Positions 36,273 to 44,729 of a stretch of DNA of 64,000 nt are shown in pieces. Source of the DNA: Bacillota bacterium. GTDB lineage: Bacteria; Bacillota; Clostridia; Lachnospirales; Lachnospiraceae. Below the pieces are notes generated by a model, which made no database searches, was not told the DNA's origin, and saw nothing but the letters and a program-made list of their open reading frames with translations. Each line of letters begins with the position of its first letter. The first letter of the stretch is position 1. The stretch is from assembly GCA_023391695.1 (NCBI GenBank), contig JAEWAK010000037.1, forward strand, positions 62,001 through 126,000, read 5' to 3'. A program made the translations under genes and the position numbers.

Positions 36273-37268
36273 CTATTTTTCTTTAATTTCACTAAACATT
36301 TCTTTTGCGGAACTTACCAGGTCCTCCGGAAGGGTGATTCCAAGGTTATCCGCTACCGCTGTATTACCGTAAAAAACTGCTTCTTCGATTACTTCAAAGT
36401 TCATTTCGCTTGCCTTTTTCTCGCCCTTTAATACCTGTGCCGCCATTTTACCGGTCTGTACCCCTAAGTCATAATAATCAAGGCCGACTGCTGCCAGGCA
36501 TCCGATCTTAACCTGTTCCACTTCACTTCCGAATACGGGGATTTTCTTAGCGGCTGCTTTATTTAAGATAACCGGCAGGGAACTTACAACGGTATTATCC
36601 GTTAAATTAGTGATACAATCCACCTTTTCCAAAAGATTATCGGCTGCTAACGGAATATCTGCTCCGGTAGAAATACCGCTTTCCTCAATTTCAAATCCGT
36701 AATTTCCGGCTGCCGCTTTATATTCTTCGATCGCCGAGACCGAATTTATCTCGCTGGTGCTGTATAAAATACCGATGGTTTTTGCAGCCGGCAGGACTTT
36801 ACGTATCATCTCCAGCTGTTTTTCAACAGGGAGCTTGTCACTGGTTCCGGTTATGTTGCCGCTCGGTGTTTTATCCTCTTTGGCAATTTCCGCAAGCACC
36901 GGATCGGTTACCGCCGTAAAAATTACCGGTATATCCGTATCTTTTGCTGCCCCGTAAGCACTCTGGGCCATGGGTGTTGCAATGGCACAGATTAAATCCA
37001 CTTTCTTCGATACAAAATCATTTGCGATCTGTGCTGCGGTTCCGCCATCTGCCTGGGCATTGTCAAATGAAACTTTCAGATTCTCATTCTCCACATAACC
37101 TTCTTCTGCTAAACCCGCTAAAAAGCCGTCCTTGCAGTTGTCCAGGGATGCGTGTTCCGCAAACTGGCCGATTCCTATGGTTATCTGTCCCTCTTTTTTC
37201 CCGCTGCAGCCTGCTAGCATGCTCATTACAAGCATTGCTACAATTAATACCGATATTTTCTTTTTCAT
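36273..37268 (-). CDS. trpX: Tryptophan ABC transporter binding lipoprotein, TrpX-like
   Basis: A 331-residue lipoprotein with signal MLAGCSGKK (Cys20) and a type 1 periplasmic-binding fold of the PF04392 family: ITIGIGQFAEHASLDNCKDG, CAIATPMAQSAYGAAKDTDI followed by PVIFTAVTDPV, and NLTDNTVVSSLPVI. It is the first gene of the operon and lies behind a long leader containing a T-box riboswitch with UGG specifier. Tryptophan import is therefore the likely role. A clear GGAG site precedes the ATG. Confidence 0.87.
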   Translation of the reverse strand: MKKKISVLIVAMLVMSMLAGCSGKKEGQITIGIGQFAEHASLDNCKDGFLAGLAEEGYVENENLKVSFDNAQADGGTAAQIANDFVSKKVDLICAIATPMAQSAYGAAKDTDIPVIFTAVTDPVLAEIAKEDKTPSGNITGTSDKLPVEKQLEMIRKVLPAAKTIGILYSTSEINSVSAIEEYKAAAGNYGFEIEESGISTGADIPLAADNLLEKVDCITNLTDNTVVSSLPVILNKAAAKKIPVFGSEVEQVKIGCLAAVGLDYYDLGVQTGKMAAQVLKGEKKASEMNFEVIEEAVFYGNTAVADNLGITLPEDLVSSAKEMFSEIKEK

Positions 37269-37593
37269 AAAATCTCCTTCTTTCCGGGAGTTTTAAAACT
37301 CCCTCTGATTTACGGCAGACCCACCTCCCCGAATCCGTCCGTACTACTTACTGCCATGATTTTTAACTACTCCTCCTGCCCCATATACATGGAAGTTTTT
37401 CCGGCCAGGGAATCATCCATTATCTGCTCTTTGCCCCCGGCCCCGCATACATGGGAGGTTTTTCTTCTGTTTAAGATAATTGGTAAAATAATAAGTTTTA
37501 TACCGTCCGCTTCATTTCGCCGTTCGTGGTTTGTTAAAAAGTCAGCCGGTCGGGTTTTTATTTTATAAGAAATTCAATAAATATTTTATAAAA
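37269..37593 (-). other. Untranslated leader between T-box terminator and trpX with a 25-bp direct repeat
   Basis: About 325 bases without a convincing gene. The sequence GCCCCATATACATGGAAGTTTTTCC at 37378-37402 recurs imperfectly at 37440-37464 (62-base period). A 17-codon minus-strand frame with two Trp codons lies here but lacks a ribosome site, so it is not called a leader peptide. Confidence 0.5.
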
Positions 37594-37853
37594 TAAAAAA
37601 AGCCCCAAGTATAAATATACTTGAGACGAATAAAATCCGCGGTACCACTCAATTTGACAAAGTCCACTTTTTCATATACTAACATATATGCCATACTGGT
37701 AACGGTTATGGTCACCGTCAACGCCTACTGAAATTCGGGTTGCCCTCAAAAGCCCATTCAGCTAAAACTCCATACCGCTTTCCACCATCAGCGGCTCTCT
37801 GTAATGTCGTGTTAAAGCTTACTATTCTTTCTCAACGGTTTTCTCTTATTAGT
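37594..37853 (-). ncRNA. T-box riboswitch, tryptophan specific
   Basis: The minus strand shows the canonical T-box bulge GAGTGGTACCGCGG (37649-37637) followed by the regulatory terminator GTCTCAAGTATATTTATACTTGGGGC and a T7 run ending at about 37594. Stem I contains the distal GGTGGAAAGCGG region, and the specifier bulge reads GAA-TGG-GC at 37756-37754, i.e. a UGG (Trp) codon. Uncharged tRNA-Trp would stabilise the antiterminator and allow trpXYZ expression. Confidence 0.92.
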
Positions 37854-37859
37854 AAGTAT

Positions 37860-37888
37860 ATCTTAATATGTTATTCCGGTTTTGTCAA
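37860..37888 (-). promoter_or_regulatory. Promoter of the T-box/trpXYZ transcript
   Basis: TTGACA (37888-37883) and TAAGAT (37865-37860) on the minus strand are spaced by 17 bases, just upstream of the T-box Stem I. Confidence 0.75.
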
Positions 37889-38031
37889 TATAGAAAGTTT
37901 TTGAGTTTCCTCATTTTTTGATTTCAATACTTTACGAAGCTACCAGGTTAAAATACTCTAATGGAAAATCCAAAAGAGTTTATTATTGCCAAAACAGGTA
38001 TTTTAAACTACACTTTAGAACTATATCATAG

Positions 38032-38070
38032 GAAATAGCGCCCTGTCTTTGGTCGGATAGGCGCTATTTC
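38032..38070. other. 11-bp hairpin GAAATAGCGCC/GGCGCTATTTC near the toxin locus
   Basis: Perfect arms at 38032-38042 and 38060-38070 flank a 17-base loop. No poly-T follows. It lies between the trpXYZ promoter and the antisense RNA promoter. It may be a processing or end structure of one of the small transcripts. Bases 37889-38031 show nothing else. Confidence 0.5.
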
Positions 38071-38148
38071 TGAGTTCTTATTCTCTACTGAGGTGGATAG
38101 ACTAAATCTATCTTTGTGGTGTCAATAATTAAATGTTTCACATCCATC

Positions 38149-38177
38149 TTTACAAATTGCGCATTGCTTGGTATAAT
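38149..38177 (+). promoter_or_regulatory. Promoter of the putative antitoxin RNA
   Basis: TTTACA at 38149-38154 and a perfect TATAAT at 38172-38177 are separated by 17 bases. It is one of the strongest promoters in the window, as expected for an antitoxin RNA that must be in excess. Confidence 0.75.
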
Positions 38178-38183
38178 ATATTT

Positions 38184-38275
38184 AGAAAAGGAGCAACCGC
38201 CCACAAGGTGGTTGACCGTTTATGACGATAGAAATTCCACCCTCTCAACTGCCAAGTATCAGGGTGGTTTTTTCT
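38184..38275 (+). ncRNA. Putative type I antitoxin small RNA
   Basis: The transcript predicted from the promoter is about 90 nt. It contains a CAACCGCC/GGTGGTTG hairpin near the 5' end and finishes at a terminator (CCACCCT at 38237-38243, AGGGTGG at 38261-38267, six T residues). It converges with the small holin-like toxin gene and would be complementary to the 3' untranslated part of the toxin mRNA, as in TxpA/RatA-type systems. No open frame with a ribosome site is seen in it. Confidence 0.65.
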
Positions 38276-38283
38276 ATGTATGA

Positions 38284-38373
38284 CTACTTACAAAACGTAA
38301 AAACGAATGTAAGCAATGCCAAAAGGAATATACCAAAAGTTAGTATATCCTTAAAATCAAAATGATTTTTCAT
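38284..38373 (-). CDS. Small holin-like type I toxin peptide
   Basis: A 29-residue peptide: a short polar start (MKNHFDFKDI), then one hydrophobic helix (LTFGIFLLALLTFVFTF) ending in Cys-Lys. This is the pattern of putative holin-like toxins of Firmicutes, which insert in the membrane. The GGGGGTGAT site lies just before an ATG pair, and the second ATG (38373) is correctly spaced. Longer frames upstream are in the untranslated leader. The transcript start is predicted near 38434. The convergent small RNA with strong promoter supports a toxin-antitoxin arrangement. Confidence 0.65.
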   Translation of the reverse strand: MKNHFDFKDILTFGIFLLALLTFVFTFCK

Positions 38374-38440
38374 AGGCATCACCCCCATTCCTAAAGAATG
38401 AAGGTCAACGCACCCTGTAACACAATTGTTCCATGTTGTC

Positions 38441-38469
38441 ATTCTATCACACTCTTCTACGTCTGACAA
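38441..38469 (-). promoter_or_regulatory. Promoter of the toxin gene
   Basis: TTGTCA (38469-38464) and TAGAAT (38446-38441) on the minus strand are spaced by 17 bases, leaving a leader of about 60 bases before the toxin ATG. Confidence 0.7.
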
Positions 38470-38540
38470 CTCATATAAATCCCATATAGATATGAAAAAA
38501 GCACCTATTAACATTTTACACTGGTAATTAATGGCCGTAT

Positions 38541-38765
38541 TTATCCTAATTTGCTATTCTTTTCCCTGAAACTTTTACGATTATACACTATTACAATAAT
38601 AGAATTCACTATGGAAATAATACAGTAAGCCCAGAATAATTTAGTGGATACCGTATTATTAATAAAATTCATGGTAGGGTTATAGTTATCCAGAATTAAG
38701 AAAACTAAAAATATTCCGGACAAAATGATAATTATATGTGGCAGGATACTGCGTACGATACTCAT
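38541..38765 (-). CDS. Small two-helix membrane protein
   Basis: A 74-residue protein with two hydrophobic helices (about 9-26 and 40-62) and a basic tail ending RKSFREKNSKLG. No family is recognised. It is probably real: a strong AAGGAGG site lies 9 bases before the ATG, inside the end of the upstream gene, and the start is one base past that gene's stop (TAA-A-ATG), so it is translationally coupled. The neighbours (glycosyltransferase-GtrA fusion and phosphodiester glycosidase) suggest an accessory role in surface glycan assembly. Confidence 0.65.
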   Translation of the reverse strand: MSIVRSILPHIIIILSGIFLVFLILDNYNPTMNFINNTVSTKLFWAYCIISIVNSIIVIVYNRKSFREKNSKLG

Positions 38766-38766
38766 T

Positions 38767-39828
38767 TTACTGAACCTCCTTAATCATAATACAGTCACTT
38801 ACTTCTCTTCCGCCGCCGCTGGGCCTGTTCACCAAAGCATCCTGAAAGGTCATTCCCGAGGACTTTCCGCCATCCAGGTTATAAGCCGCCTCGCAGTCCA
38901 GTTCTTCGAAGAGTTTGGAAAACTGTGTCAGGGACAACCCTATGGAATAACCGCTTTGGCGCCCATCCACCACTACAAAGGCATAATGGCCGGGTTCATA
39001 ATAACCGATGGCGGTTCTGGGATTTACATCTTTGATACGGCCGTTGGTATTAAAATCCGTTATACGGTTACCTGAATCATCCAACAGCCCGGGTCCGAAA
39101 CTCCAGGCCTGATACGCTCCGTCCGCAATGGCTGCGTCAACATCGAATTCGTCCGGGGAATAGGTTTTCATGGTACCGTCATAATACAGCACACAAACGT
39201 CCGAATCTCCGTTTTTCTTCCGGTATACTTCACCGTTCCGGATAACAACCCCATACTGGCCGTTCCCGTAATAGTCTCCGTTAATGGCCAGGATGGCATT
39301 AAATTCCTCATCCATATTGAGTAAATCATCCGCATACCCTATGCCGTAAGTATTATCGGCAAATCCGCTTTGAAGACATGTAATATCGGCAACATAAATA
39401 TCAGCGACATAATAAGTTACGATATTTCCTCCCGATCCTTCCGTATATTTGTTAATCTGTATTGCTATATCATTGCTGGTATAAGAATTTTCAGTGGACA
39501 CTGCCGTTTCTGTAAAATGCTCGGCAAATTTTGCTCGCAGGTTCTCAGAATTGTTTGCTTCTGTGTTGTCGGAACCATTTTGTGACTGGGTCTTGTCCGT
39601 ACCGTTTGCGGTGCCTGCATCATCAGCCGTAACCTCCTGCGGTATATTGTTTTCCTGATCCCAATTCCTGGCCGCCGTACTGCCCTGACCGGTCTTTATT
39701 CCGCTGCTTTCAAGCTGTCTGGGCGTTAAATAATAAAACCGGTAAAACCCCGCTACATATACGGCAATTAAAACAATGTCAATGGATATAAGAAGCCACG
39801 CGGGAAGCAGTTTTTTATTGTGATTCAT
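38767..39828 (-). CDS. Phosphodiester glycosidase (NAGPA-like) domain protein, membrane anchored
   Basis: A 353-residue protein with an N-terminal membrane anchor (about 10-28) and an Asn/Ser/Thr-rich linker. From about residue 150 there is an extracellular domain of the NAGPA/exopolysaccharide biosynthesis family: ILAINGDYYGNGQYGVVIRNG, TAIGYYEPGHYAFVVVDGRQ and YNLDGGKSSGM. Members cleave or modify GlcNAc-1-phosphodiester type linkages on glycans. The gene overlaps the glycosyltransferase stop by 14 bases, with GGGGAGG 8 bases before its ATG. It is likely part of a surface polysaccharide or teichoic-acid modification operon. Confidence 0.82.
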   Translation of the reverse strand: MNHNKKLLPAWLLISIDIVLIAVYVAGFYRFYYLTPRQLESSGIKTGQGSTAARNWDQENNIPQEVTADDAGTANGTDKTQSQNGSDNTEANNSENLRAKFAEHFTETAVSTENSYTSNDIAIQINKYTEGSGGNIVTYYVADIYVADITCLQSGFADNTYGIGYADDLLNMDEEFNAILAINGDYYGNGQYGVVIRNGEVYRKKNGDSDVCVLYYDGTMKTYSPDEFDVDAAIADGAYQAWSFGPGLLDDSGNRITDFNTNGRIKDVNPRTAIGYYEPGHYAFVVVDGRQSGYSIGLSLTQFSKLFEELDCEAAYNLDGGKSSGMTFQDALVNRPSGGGREVSDCIMIKEVQ

Positions 39829-40888
39829 ATTTTTTGCCTCCCCTTCTTAAAACCTTGTTAAATATAACAAACTTCTGAACCGTAAAACTGATTACAAACA
39901 GGAGAAGCTCCGTAAGTAATTTGGCCACAGCCTTATTCAAGCCGAAATAGTCATACAGGCAATACAGGATCACCGTATTTAAAAACAAGATCAGCCCGGC
40001 TAACATGATATAGCCTGCCATGGTCTTATACCGGTTTTCCCGGCACCGGAATATAAAGGTGCTGTTTAAATAGTAATTAAAAGCCCCGCTTATGATTCTG
40101 GCCGCAATATTACCAAGAATGACGGCATGGTCATTACGGAAGCCGAACTGAAAAACCGGCACCAGCAAAAAAAATAGCAAATAGTCCAGCAGGAAACTTA
40201 AAAAGGAAGTTCCGGAAAAAGCCAGTAAATTGCCATAGATCCTCATCGAATCTCTTATGGTCCTGAAGTGGGAGCAGGTATTTTTTTCATCATGATAAAT
40301 GGTGGCTATGGGTACTTCCGTTATTAATACGTGATTTTTAGCACAGGCCAGCAGTACATTCATTTCATATTCATACCGCTCCCCGTCTATCTTTAACAGC
40401 ATTGGTACCATATCTTTAGAAAACGCCCTAAGGCCGGTCTGCGTATCGGAAACCCATTTCCCGCTGACAATACGGAAAACATATTTTGTTACCGTATTCC
40501 CGAACAGGGACCGGAACGGTATCTTGCCCTTAAACTGCCTGACCCCAAGCACCAGCCCTGAATCTGTTCCCTGCACTGTCTTAAGAAGTCTGGCCGCATC
40601 TTCCGGACGGTGCTGTCCGTCCGCATCCAGCAGTACGATACTCTGTATATCTAAATTACTCTTTTCTAAAAATTGCAAAGCCGTTTTTATGGCCGCACCT
40701 TTTCCCTTATTGACTTCGTGCGTCAATATAGTGGCATACTCCCCCAACTGCCTGAATATTTTAAGTGTCTGATTTTCACTTCCGTCATTAACAATTATAA
40801 TATAATCAATACCCTGCTCCAGCAATCCGGGTACCAGTTTTAATAACATTTCATCCGGATTATATGCAGGAATAATTGCTGTCTCCAT
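39815..40888 (-). CDS. Family 2 glycosyltransferase fused to a GtrA-like flippase domain
   Basis: About 357 residues. The N-terminal GT2 domain (1 to about 215) shows TAIIPAYNPDE, the DxD metal motif in VLLDADGQHRPED and SDTQTGLRAFS. The C-terminal GtrA domain (about 220-345) has four membrane segments, including ISGAFNYYLNSTFIF. Polyprenyl-phosphate glucosyl or related transferases are often paired with GtrA, and here the two are one protein. AAGGAG is 6 bases before the ATG at 40888. The longer frame from 40912 includes that site. It forms an operon with the phosphodiester glycosidase and the small membrane protein. Confidence 0.87.
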   Translation of the reverse strand: METAIIPAYNPDEMLLKLVPGLLEQGIDYIIIVNDGSENQTLKIFRQLGEYATILTHEVNKGKGAAIKTALQFLEKSNLDIQSIVLLDADGQHRPEDAARLLKTVQGTDSGLVLGVRQFKGKIPFRSLFGNTVTKYVFRIVSGKWVSDTQTGLRAFSKDMVPMLLKIDGERYEYEMNVLLACAKNHVLITEVPIATIYHDEKNTCSHFRTIRDSMRIYGNLLAFSGTSFLSFLLDYLLFFLLVPVFQFGFRNDHAVILGNIAARIISGAFNYYLNSTFIFRCRENRYKTMAGYIMLAGLILFLNTVILYCLYDYFGLNKAVAKLLTELLLFVISFTVQKFVIFNKVLRRGGKKYESQ

Positions 40889-41086
40889 AAAATACTCCTT
40901 TCTTATTAACAATTAGTATGTGTCAATAATAAAGGAGTAAGTTAAAATTTACTTAAAATATTTTAATTTTTTTATTCTCATGATTTAGGAGTCAATTTCC
41001 CTCATGCGCTCACAGCACACTATGAACGATAACCGGGTATTGACCCCTGAATCATCCTATGTCATAAGCCTAAACCGAGCACGGCA

Positions 41087-42226
41087 CTACTTCCATATCT
41101 CATCCGCGATTTCCCTGATAAACTGTAATTTAGCCCATTGCTGTTCTTCGGTAAGAATATTGCCCTCCTCCGTAGATGCAAATCCGCATTGGGGACTTAA
41201 GCAGATACGGTCTATCGCCAGGTAACTTGCTGCTTCCTTGATCCGGCTCAGAATTATGTCCTTATTCTCAAGTTCGCCCGTTTTGGAAGAAAACAGCCCC
41301 AGGACCACCAGTTTATCCTCAGGAATATGACGCAGCGGACCAAAGGTTCCGGCACGTTCCGTATCGAATTCCAGATAAAAGGCACTCACCTTTTCCCGTT
41401 CGAAAAGGGTATCTGCCACCGGTTCATATCCCCCGGAGGTGGCCCAGGTGGAATGGTAATTTCCGCGGCATACATGGGTGGTTACCGTCAAGTCTGCGGG
41501 AAGCTCTGCAAGGGCCTCGTTATTCAACCGCAGGTACAGCTCTTTAAGCTCTCTGACATCATAACCATCTCCTGCCATTGCCGACCAAAAGTTTTTGTCG
41601 CAAAGCATTCCCCAGGTGCAGTCATCAAGCTGTATATTCCGGCAGCCAAGGTCATAAAAGGCTAAAATAGCACTGTGATAAGCGGCGGCAATATCCTTGT
41701 ACAATTCTTCCCTGTCGGGGTAATACTTCTTTATTTCCTTTTCGTTCTCTCCCCTTACCAGCTCAGCAAAAAACTGGGCCGGAGCAGGTATGGTCTGTCT
41801 GGCAATTACATCATCCCCTGCTGTTTGCTTCAGGAAACGATAGTGAGCCAGGAAGGGATGATCTGAAAAACGGATTTTTCCGGACAGGCACGCTGAATCC
41901 GCTCTGGTTTCCTCGCCATGAAAAAAGTACCCGTGGTCGAGTATTACATGATCCACGCCTTCAAATCCCCAAAAGAAATCCAGATGCCAGTAACTGCGGC
42001 GGAATTCTCCGTCGGTAACGGCTTTAAGGCCTATTTCTTTTTGTTTTGCAACCAGTTTTTCGATTTCCCTGTCTTCAACCTTTGTCAGCTCTTCCAGGGA
42101 AAGCTCTCCGGCGGCATATTTTTCCCTGGAAACTTTAATCGCTTGCGGACGCAGAAAACTGCCTACTATATCAAATCGGAAGGGAACGCTCTCTCTTTTT
42201 TGCGGGTTTTCAAATGATTTACTCAT
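41087..42226 (-). CDS. MetE C-terminal-domain family protein, YxjG/YxjH type
   Basis: About 379 residues of the cobalamin-independent methionine synthase superfamily (UROD/MetE-like barrel), similar in form to Bacillus YxjG/YxjH. Recognisable segments are FDIVGSFLRPQAI, AVTDGEFRRSYWHLDFFWG, RNIQLDDCTWG, VTTHVCRGNYHSTW and LSPQCGFASTEEG, which include the zinc-binding Cys and His. The protein lacks the N-terminal half of full MetE. It probably transfers a methyl group to homocysteine or a related thiol from a non-folate donor. AGGAGG lies 9 bases before the ATG at 42226. It stands alone, next to a decayed TnpB gene. Confidence 0.85.
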   Translation of the reverse strand: MSKSFENPQKRESVPFRFDIVGSFLRPQAIKVSREKYAAGELSLEELTKVEDREIEKLVAKQKEIGLKAVTDGEFRRSYWHLDFFWGFEGVDHVILDHGYFFHGEETRADSACLSGKIRFSDHPFLAHYRFLKQTAGDDVIARQTIPAPAQFFAELVRGENEKEIKKYYPDREELYKDIAAAYHSAILAFYDLGCRNIQLDDCTWGMLCDKNFWSAMAGDGYDVRELKELYLRLNNEALAELPADLTVTTHVCRGNYHSTWATSGGYEPVADTLFEREKVSAFYLEFDTERAGTFGPLRHIPEDKLVVLGLFSSKTGELENKDIILSRIKEAASYLAIDRICLSPQCGFASTEEGNILTEEQQWAKLQFIREIADEIWK

Positions 42227-42326
42227 GCTATGATACCTCCTGTTCATTTATACAGTAATCATATCATAATGCTTAGATATAGTGTAATGCTTATAAATTA
42301 TTGTTGGATATAGCTTTTTCCTATAT

Positions 42327-42638
42327 CTAGAATTGATCCATATATAGTACGGCGTTCCCTGGAGTGGGGGCTTCTGTGAAGTAGCTGTATTTAAGTTTCC
42401 ACCTGTTGAGCCAGGCAACCCTTAACTTCACTGGGTTGTCCACACAACCCTTATCCCTCGCTGATGTTATCAGTCTGGGAATACATGTTTGAATCTCTTT
42501 TGCAGCAAGGTATCTTCTTAAGATATTTAGGCTCCCATTGATGTCCGCATTTATTGTCAGCCCTGCCTCGGAAAGGAACTGTTCCCGTTTGATTCGCCTC
42601 TTCTTATTATAGTACTCTCTGCTGACGATATTTTCATC
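42327..42638 (-). pseudogene. Decayed TnpB (IS200/IS605 family) 3' fragment
   Basis: An open stretch of 104 codons without start translates to a TnpB C-terminus: SREYYNKKRRIKREQF, then GLTINADINGSLNILRRYL, which is the RuvC-III region found at the end of TnpB nucleases, and a tail ending at TAG (42327-42329). The upstream codon is a stop (TAG), and the first 250 or so residues are missing. No TnpA partner is present. Any guide RNA scaffold would overlap this 3' end, but none was verified. It occupies most of the gap 42227-42758. Confidence 0.8.
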
Positions 42639-42758
42639 CTATTGCACCTCCGCTCCTATAGTTATATTATACCATGTACAGGCAAAATATGCGACCAAAT
42701 GTCCCGAACATAGGTTCTTTTTTTGTTGTTAAGTACGGGTAGAGGGATGTAGAGAGAG

Positions 42759-44717
42759 TCAAGGGAGTGTCTTTGTAGACAGCAATTCATCTCCCACCTC
42801 AGAGGAAGGAGTCTTCTTGCTGCCAAATGATAAATTACTGGCAATGCAATATCCCTCCAGGGTAGCTTCCATAATTTTTCTCGGCTGTTTGCAGTCCCCG
42901 ATAATAAAGGTTTCCGGCACGATCCCATAAAAACCGTCTGCCACGGCTTTATTAGGCCTTAAGCCGGTTGCTATAATAACGGTATCTGCCTTGATAAATT
43001 TTTCTTCTCCCTGTTTTGTTTTTACAACGATACCGTCATCCCGGATTTCCTGACATGCGGTATTCAACATAAAGCTTAAGGTATGGGCCTGTTCTATTTT
43101 CTGACTTAAGGCGATCCGGTACAGCATATTTCCCTGGGCTGCAATTTCACCTGCCAGTTCTACTACCGTAACCTTCTTTTGGTGAAGGGAAGCCAGCTCC
43201 AAACCTATTTCCGCACCGATGGTACCGCCGCCAAGTATGACTACCTCCTGCCCTATCTTCTCTTCCTGCTCAATGGCATCATAAAAACTCATGACAAGTT
43301 TCTTATCGATTCCGGGAATCCGGGGGGTAAAAGGGACGGAACCCACTGCAACGATCAGGGCATCCGGCATGATTTCTTTTATCAGTTCCGGTGTCGCCTC
43401 CGTATTCAGATAAACTTCTATATTGGATTTCTTTAACTGGGCTTTTAAGTGATCCAGATAGGCCAAAATATCCTGCTTGTAATGTTCCATGGCTACGGAA
43501 TGGATTGCTCCCCCCACATAAGGATTTTTTTCAAATAAAATAACTTCGTGGCCTCTCTGGTCCGCAACCAGGGCCGCTTTCAACCCTGCGGGTCCGGCTC
43601 CTGCTACGACAACCTTTTTCTTTGCTTCCGCTTTTCCAATGTTTAACGGTATGAAGGATTCATTGGCATACCTGGGATTTACGGAACATCCCACATTCCA
43701 GCGGTTGGTAGCTATATGATAGCATTGCAGGCACCGTATACAGGGCACAATGTCTTCTGTCCTGTCTTCCCTGGCTTTCTTCGGCCATTCGGGATCTGCT
43801 GCCAAAGGCCGCCCAAGTGCCACCAGATCGACGATTCCGGCCGTAAGCAGCTGCTCGGCTTCTTCCGGATTCATAATAGCACCGATGACCGAAACGGGGA
43901 TATTTACATTTTCCCTTACTATTTTCGCATACTTCGCATTGGGCATGTGTTCTTCAAAATTAGTGGTGACCATATGGACATTAGCCTCATGGACAAGATC
44001 CAGGCCGCAGGAAATCTGTACGGTATCAATAAGGGGTTCCACCATTTTTATGAAGGCCAGTACATCCTCGAATTCAATACCGCCTTCTACCCATTCCGTA
44101 GCAGAGATCCGCATATCAATGGGAAACTTAGGTCCGACTGCCGCCCTGACCCTTTCCAGTATCCTTTTGGGGAACCTGGCACGGTTTTCCAGGCTTCCGC
44201 CGTAAGCATCCGTTCTTTTATTAAAATAAGGGGAAAGGAATTCCGCTGCCAGCCAGCCGTGTCCGAAATGCATAAAAATCATGTCAAAACCTAACTTCTT
44301 CGCATCTGCTGCGGTCTGGGCATACCAGTTAAGGGTTTCTTCCATCATCTCTTCCGTCATTTCCTTTACTTCCACCCCGTCTTCTCTGATAAATCCCGTG
44401 GGGCCTTTGGCATAATCCTTTACCCTGGCATACTGTCCGGCATGCCCGATTTCAATGGAAGCCTTGGCACCGGCCTGCTGCGCAATTAAAATACGCTCCC
44501 TGGTTTTTTCCACCTGGTATTTGGAAAATGCATAAGGTTCATCCGGTGAAGCAAAGGATGACCTTCCGGGCTCGGCAATAACAGAGCCTGCTATGACGAT
44601 TCCCGCCCCGCCCAGGGCTTTATCACTGAAATTATGGCCCATAGGTGTTGCAACAATCCGGTTTCTGATTATCATATCATTTATTTTTATCGGTGAGAAC
44701 AAATTCGGGTATTTCAT
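42759..44717 (-). CDS. NADH:flavin oxidoreductase of the 2,4-dienoyl-CoA reductase family
   Basis: A 652-residue three-domain flavoprotein. The FMN-binding TIM barrel (1 to about 350) contains MPNAKYAKIVRENVNIPVSV and ALGRPLAADPEWPKKA. The [4Fe-4S] segment CIRCLQC-x11-C (near residues 330-350) follows, then an FAD/NAD domain with VVAGAGPAGLKAALVADQRG and VVILGGGTIGAEIGLELA. Enzymes of this layout reduce unsaturated acyl-CoA, enones, bile acids or nitro compounds. The substrate is unknown. The gene begins 12 bases after the GH1 glycosidase with AAAGGAGG upstream of the ATG, so it is the last gene of the cellobiose-type PTS operon, an unexpected partner that may act on an aglycone. Confidence 0.88.
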   Translation of the reverse strand: MKYPNLFSPIKINDMIIRNRIVATPMGHNFSDKALGGAGIVIAGSVIAEPGRSSFASPDEPYAFSKYQVEKTRERILIAQQAGAKASIEIGHAGQYARVKDYAKGPTGFIREDGVEVKEMTEEMMEETLNWYAQTAADAKKLGFDMIFMHFGHGWLAAEFLSPYFNKRTDAYGGSLENRARFPKRILERVRAAVGPKFPIDMRISATEWVEGGIEFEDVLAFIKMVEPLIDTVQISCGLDLVHEANVHMVTTNFEEHMPNAKYAKIVRENVNIPVSVIGAIMNPEEAEQLLTAGIVDLVALGRPLAADPEWPKKAREDRTEDIVPCIRCLQCYHIATNRWNVGCSVNPRYANESFIPLNIGKAEAKKKVVVAGAGPAGLKAALVADQRGHEVILFEKNPYVGGAIHSVAMEHYKQDILAYLDHLKAQLKKSNIEVYLNTEATPELIKEIMPDALIVAVGSVPFTPRIPGIDKKLVMSFYDAIEQEEKIGQEVVILGGGTIGAEIGLELASLHQKKVTVVELAGEIAAQGNMLYRIALSQKIEQAHTLSFMLNTACQEIRDDGIVVKTKQGEEKFIKADTVIIATGLRPNKAVADGFYGIVPETFIIGDCKQPRKIMEATLEGYCIASNLSFGSKKTPSSEVGDELLSTKTLP

Positions 44718-44729
44718 ACTTTTCCTCCT

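Noticed and set aside
37360..37420. Short minus-strand frame with two Trp codons as a leader peptide before trpX
   Set aside because: No Shine-Dalgarno and no attenuator hairpin follows; the T-box already explains tryptophan control.
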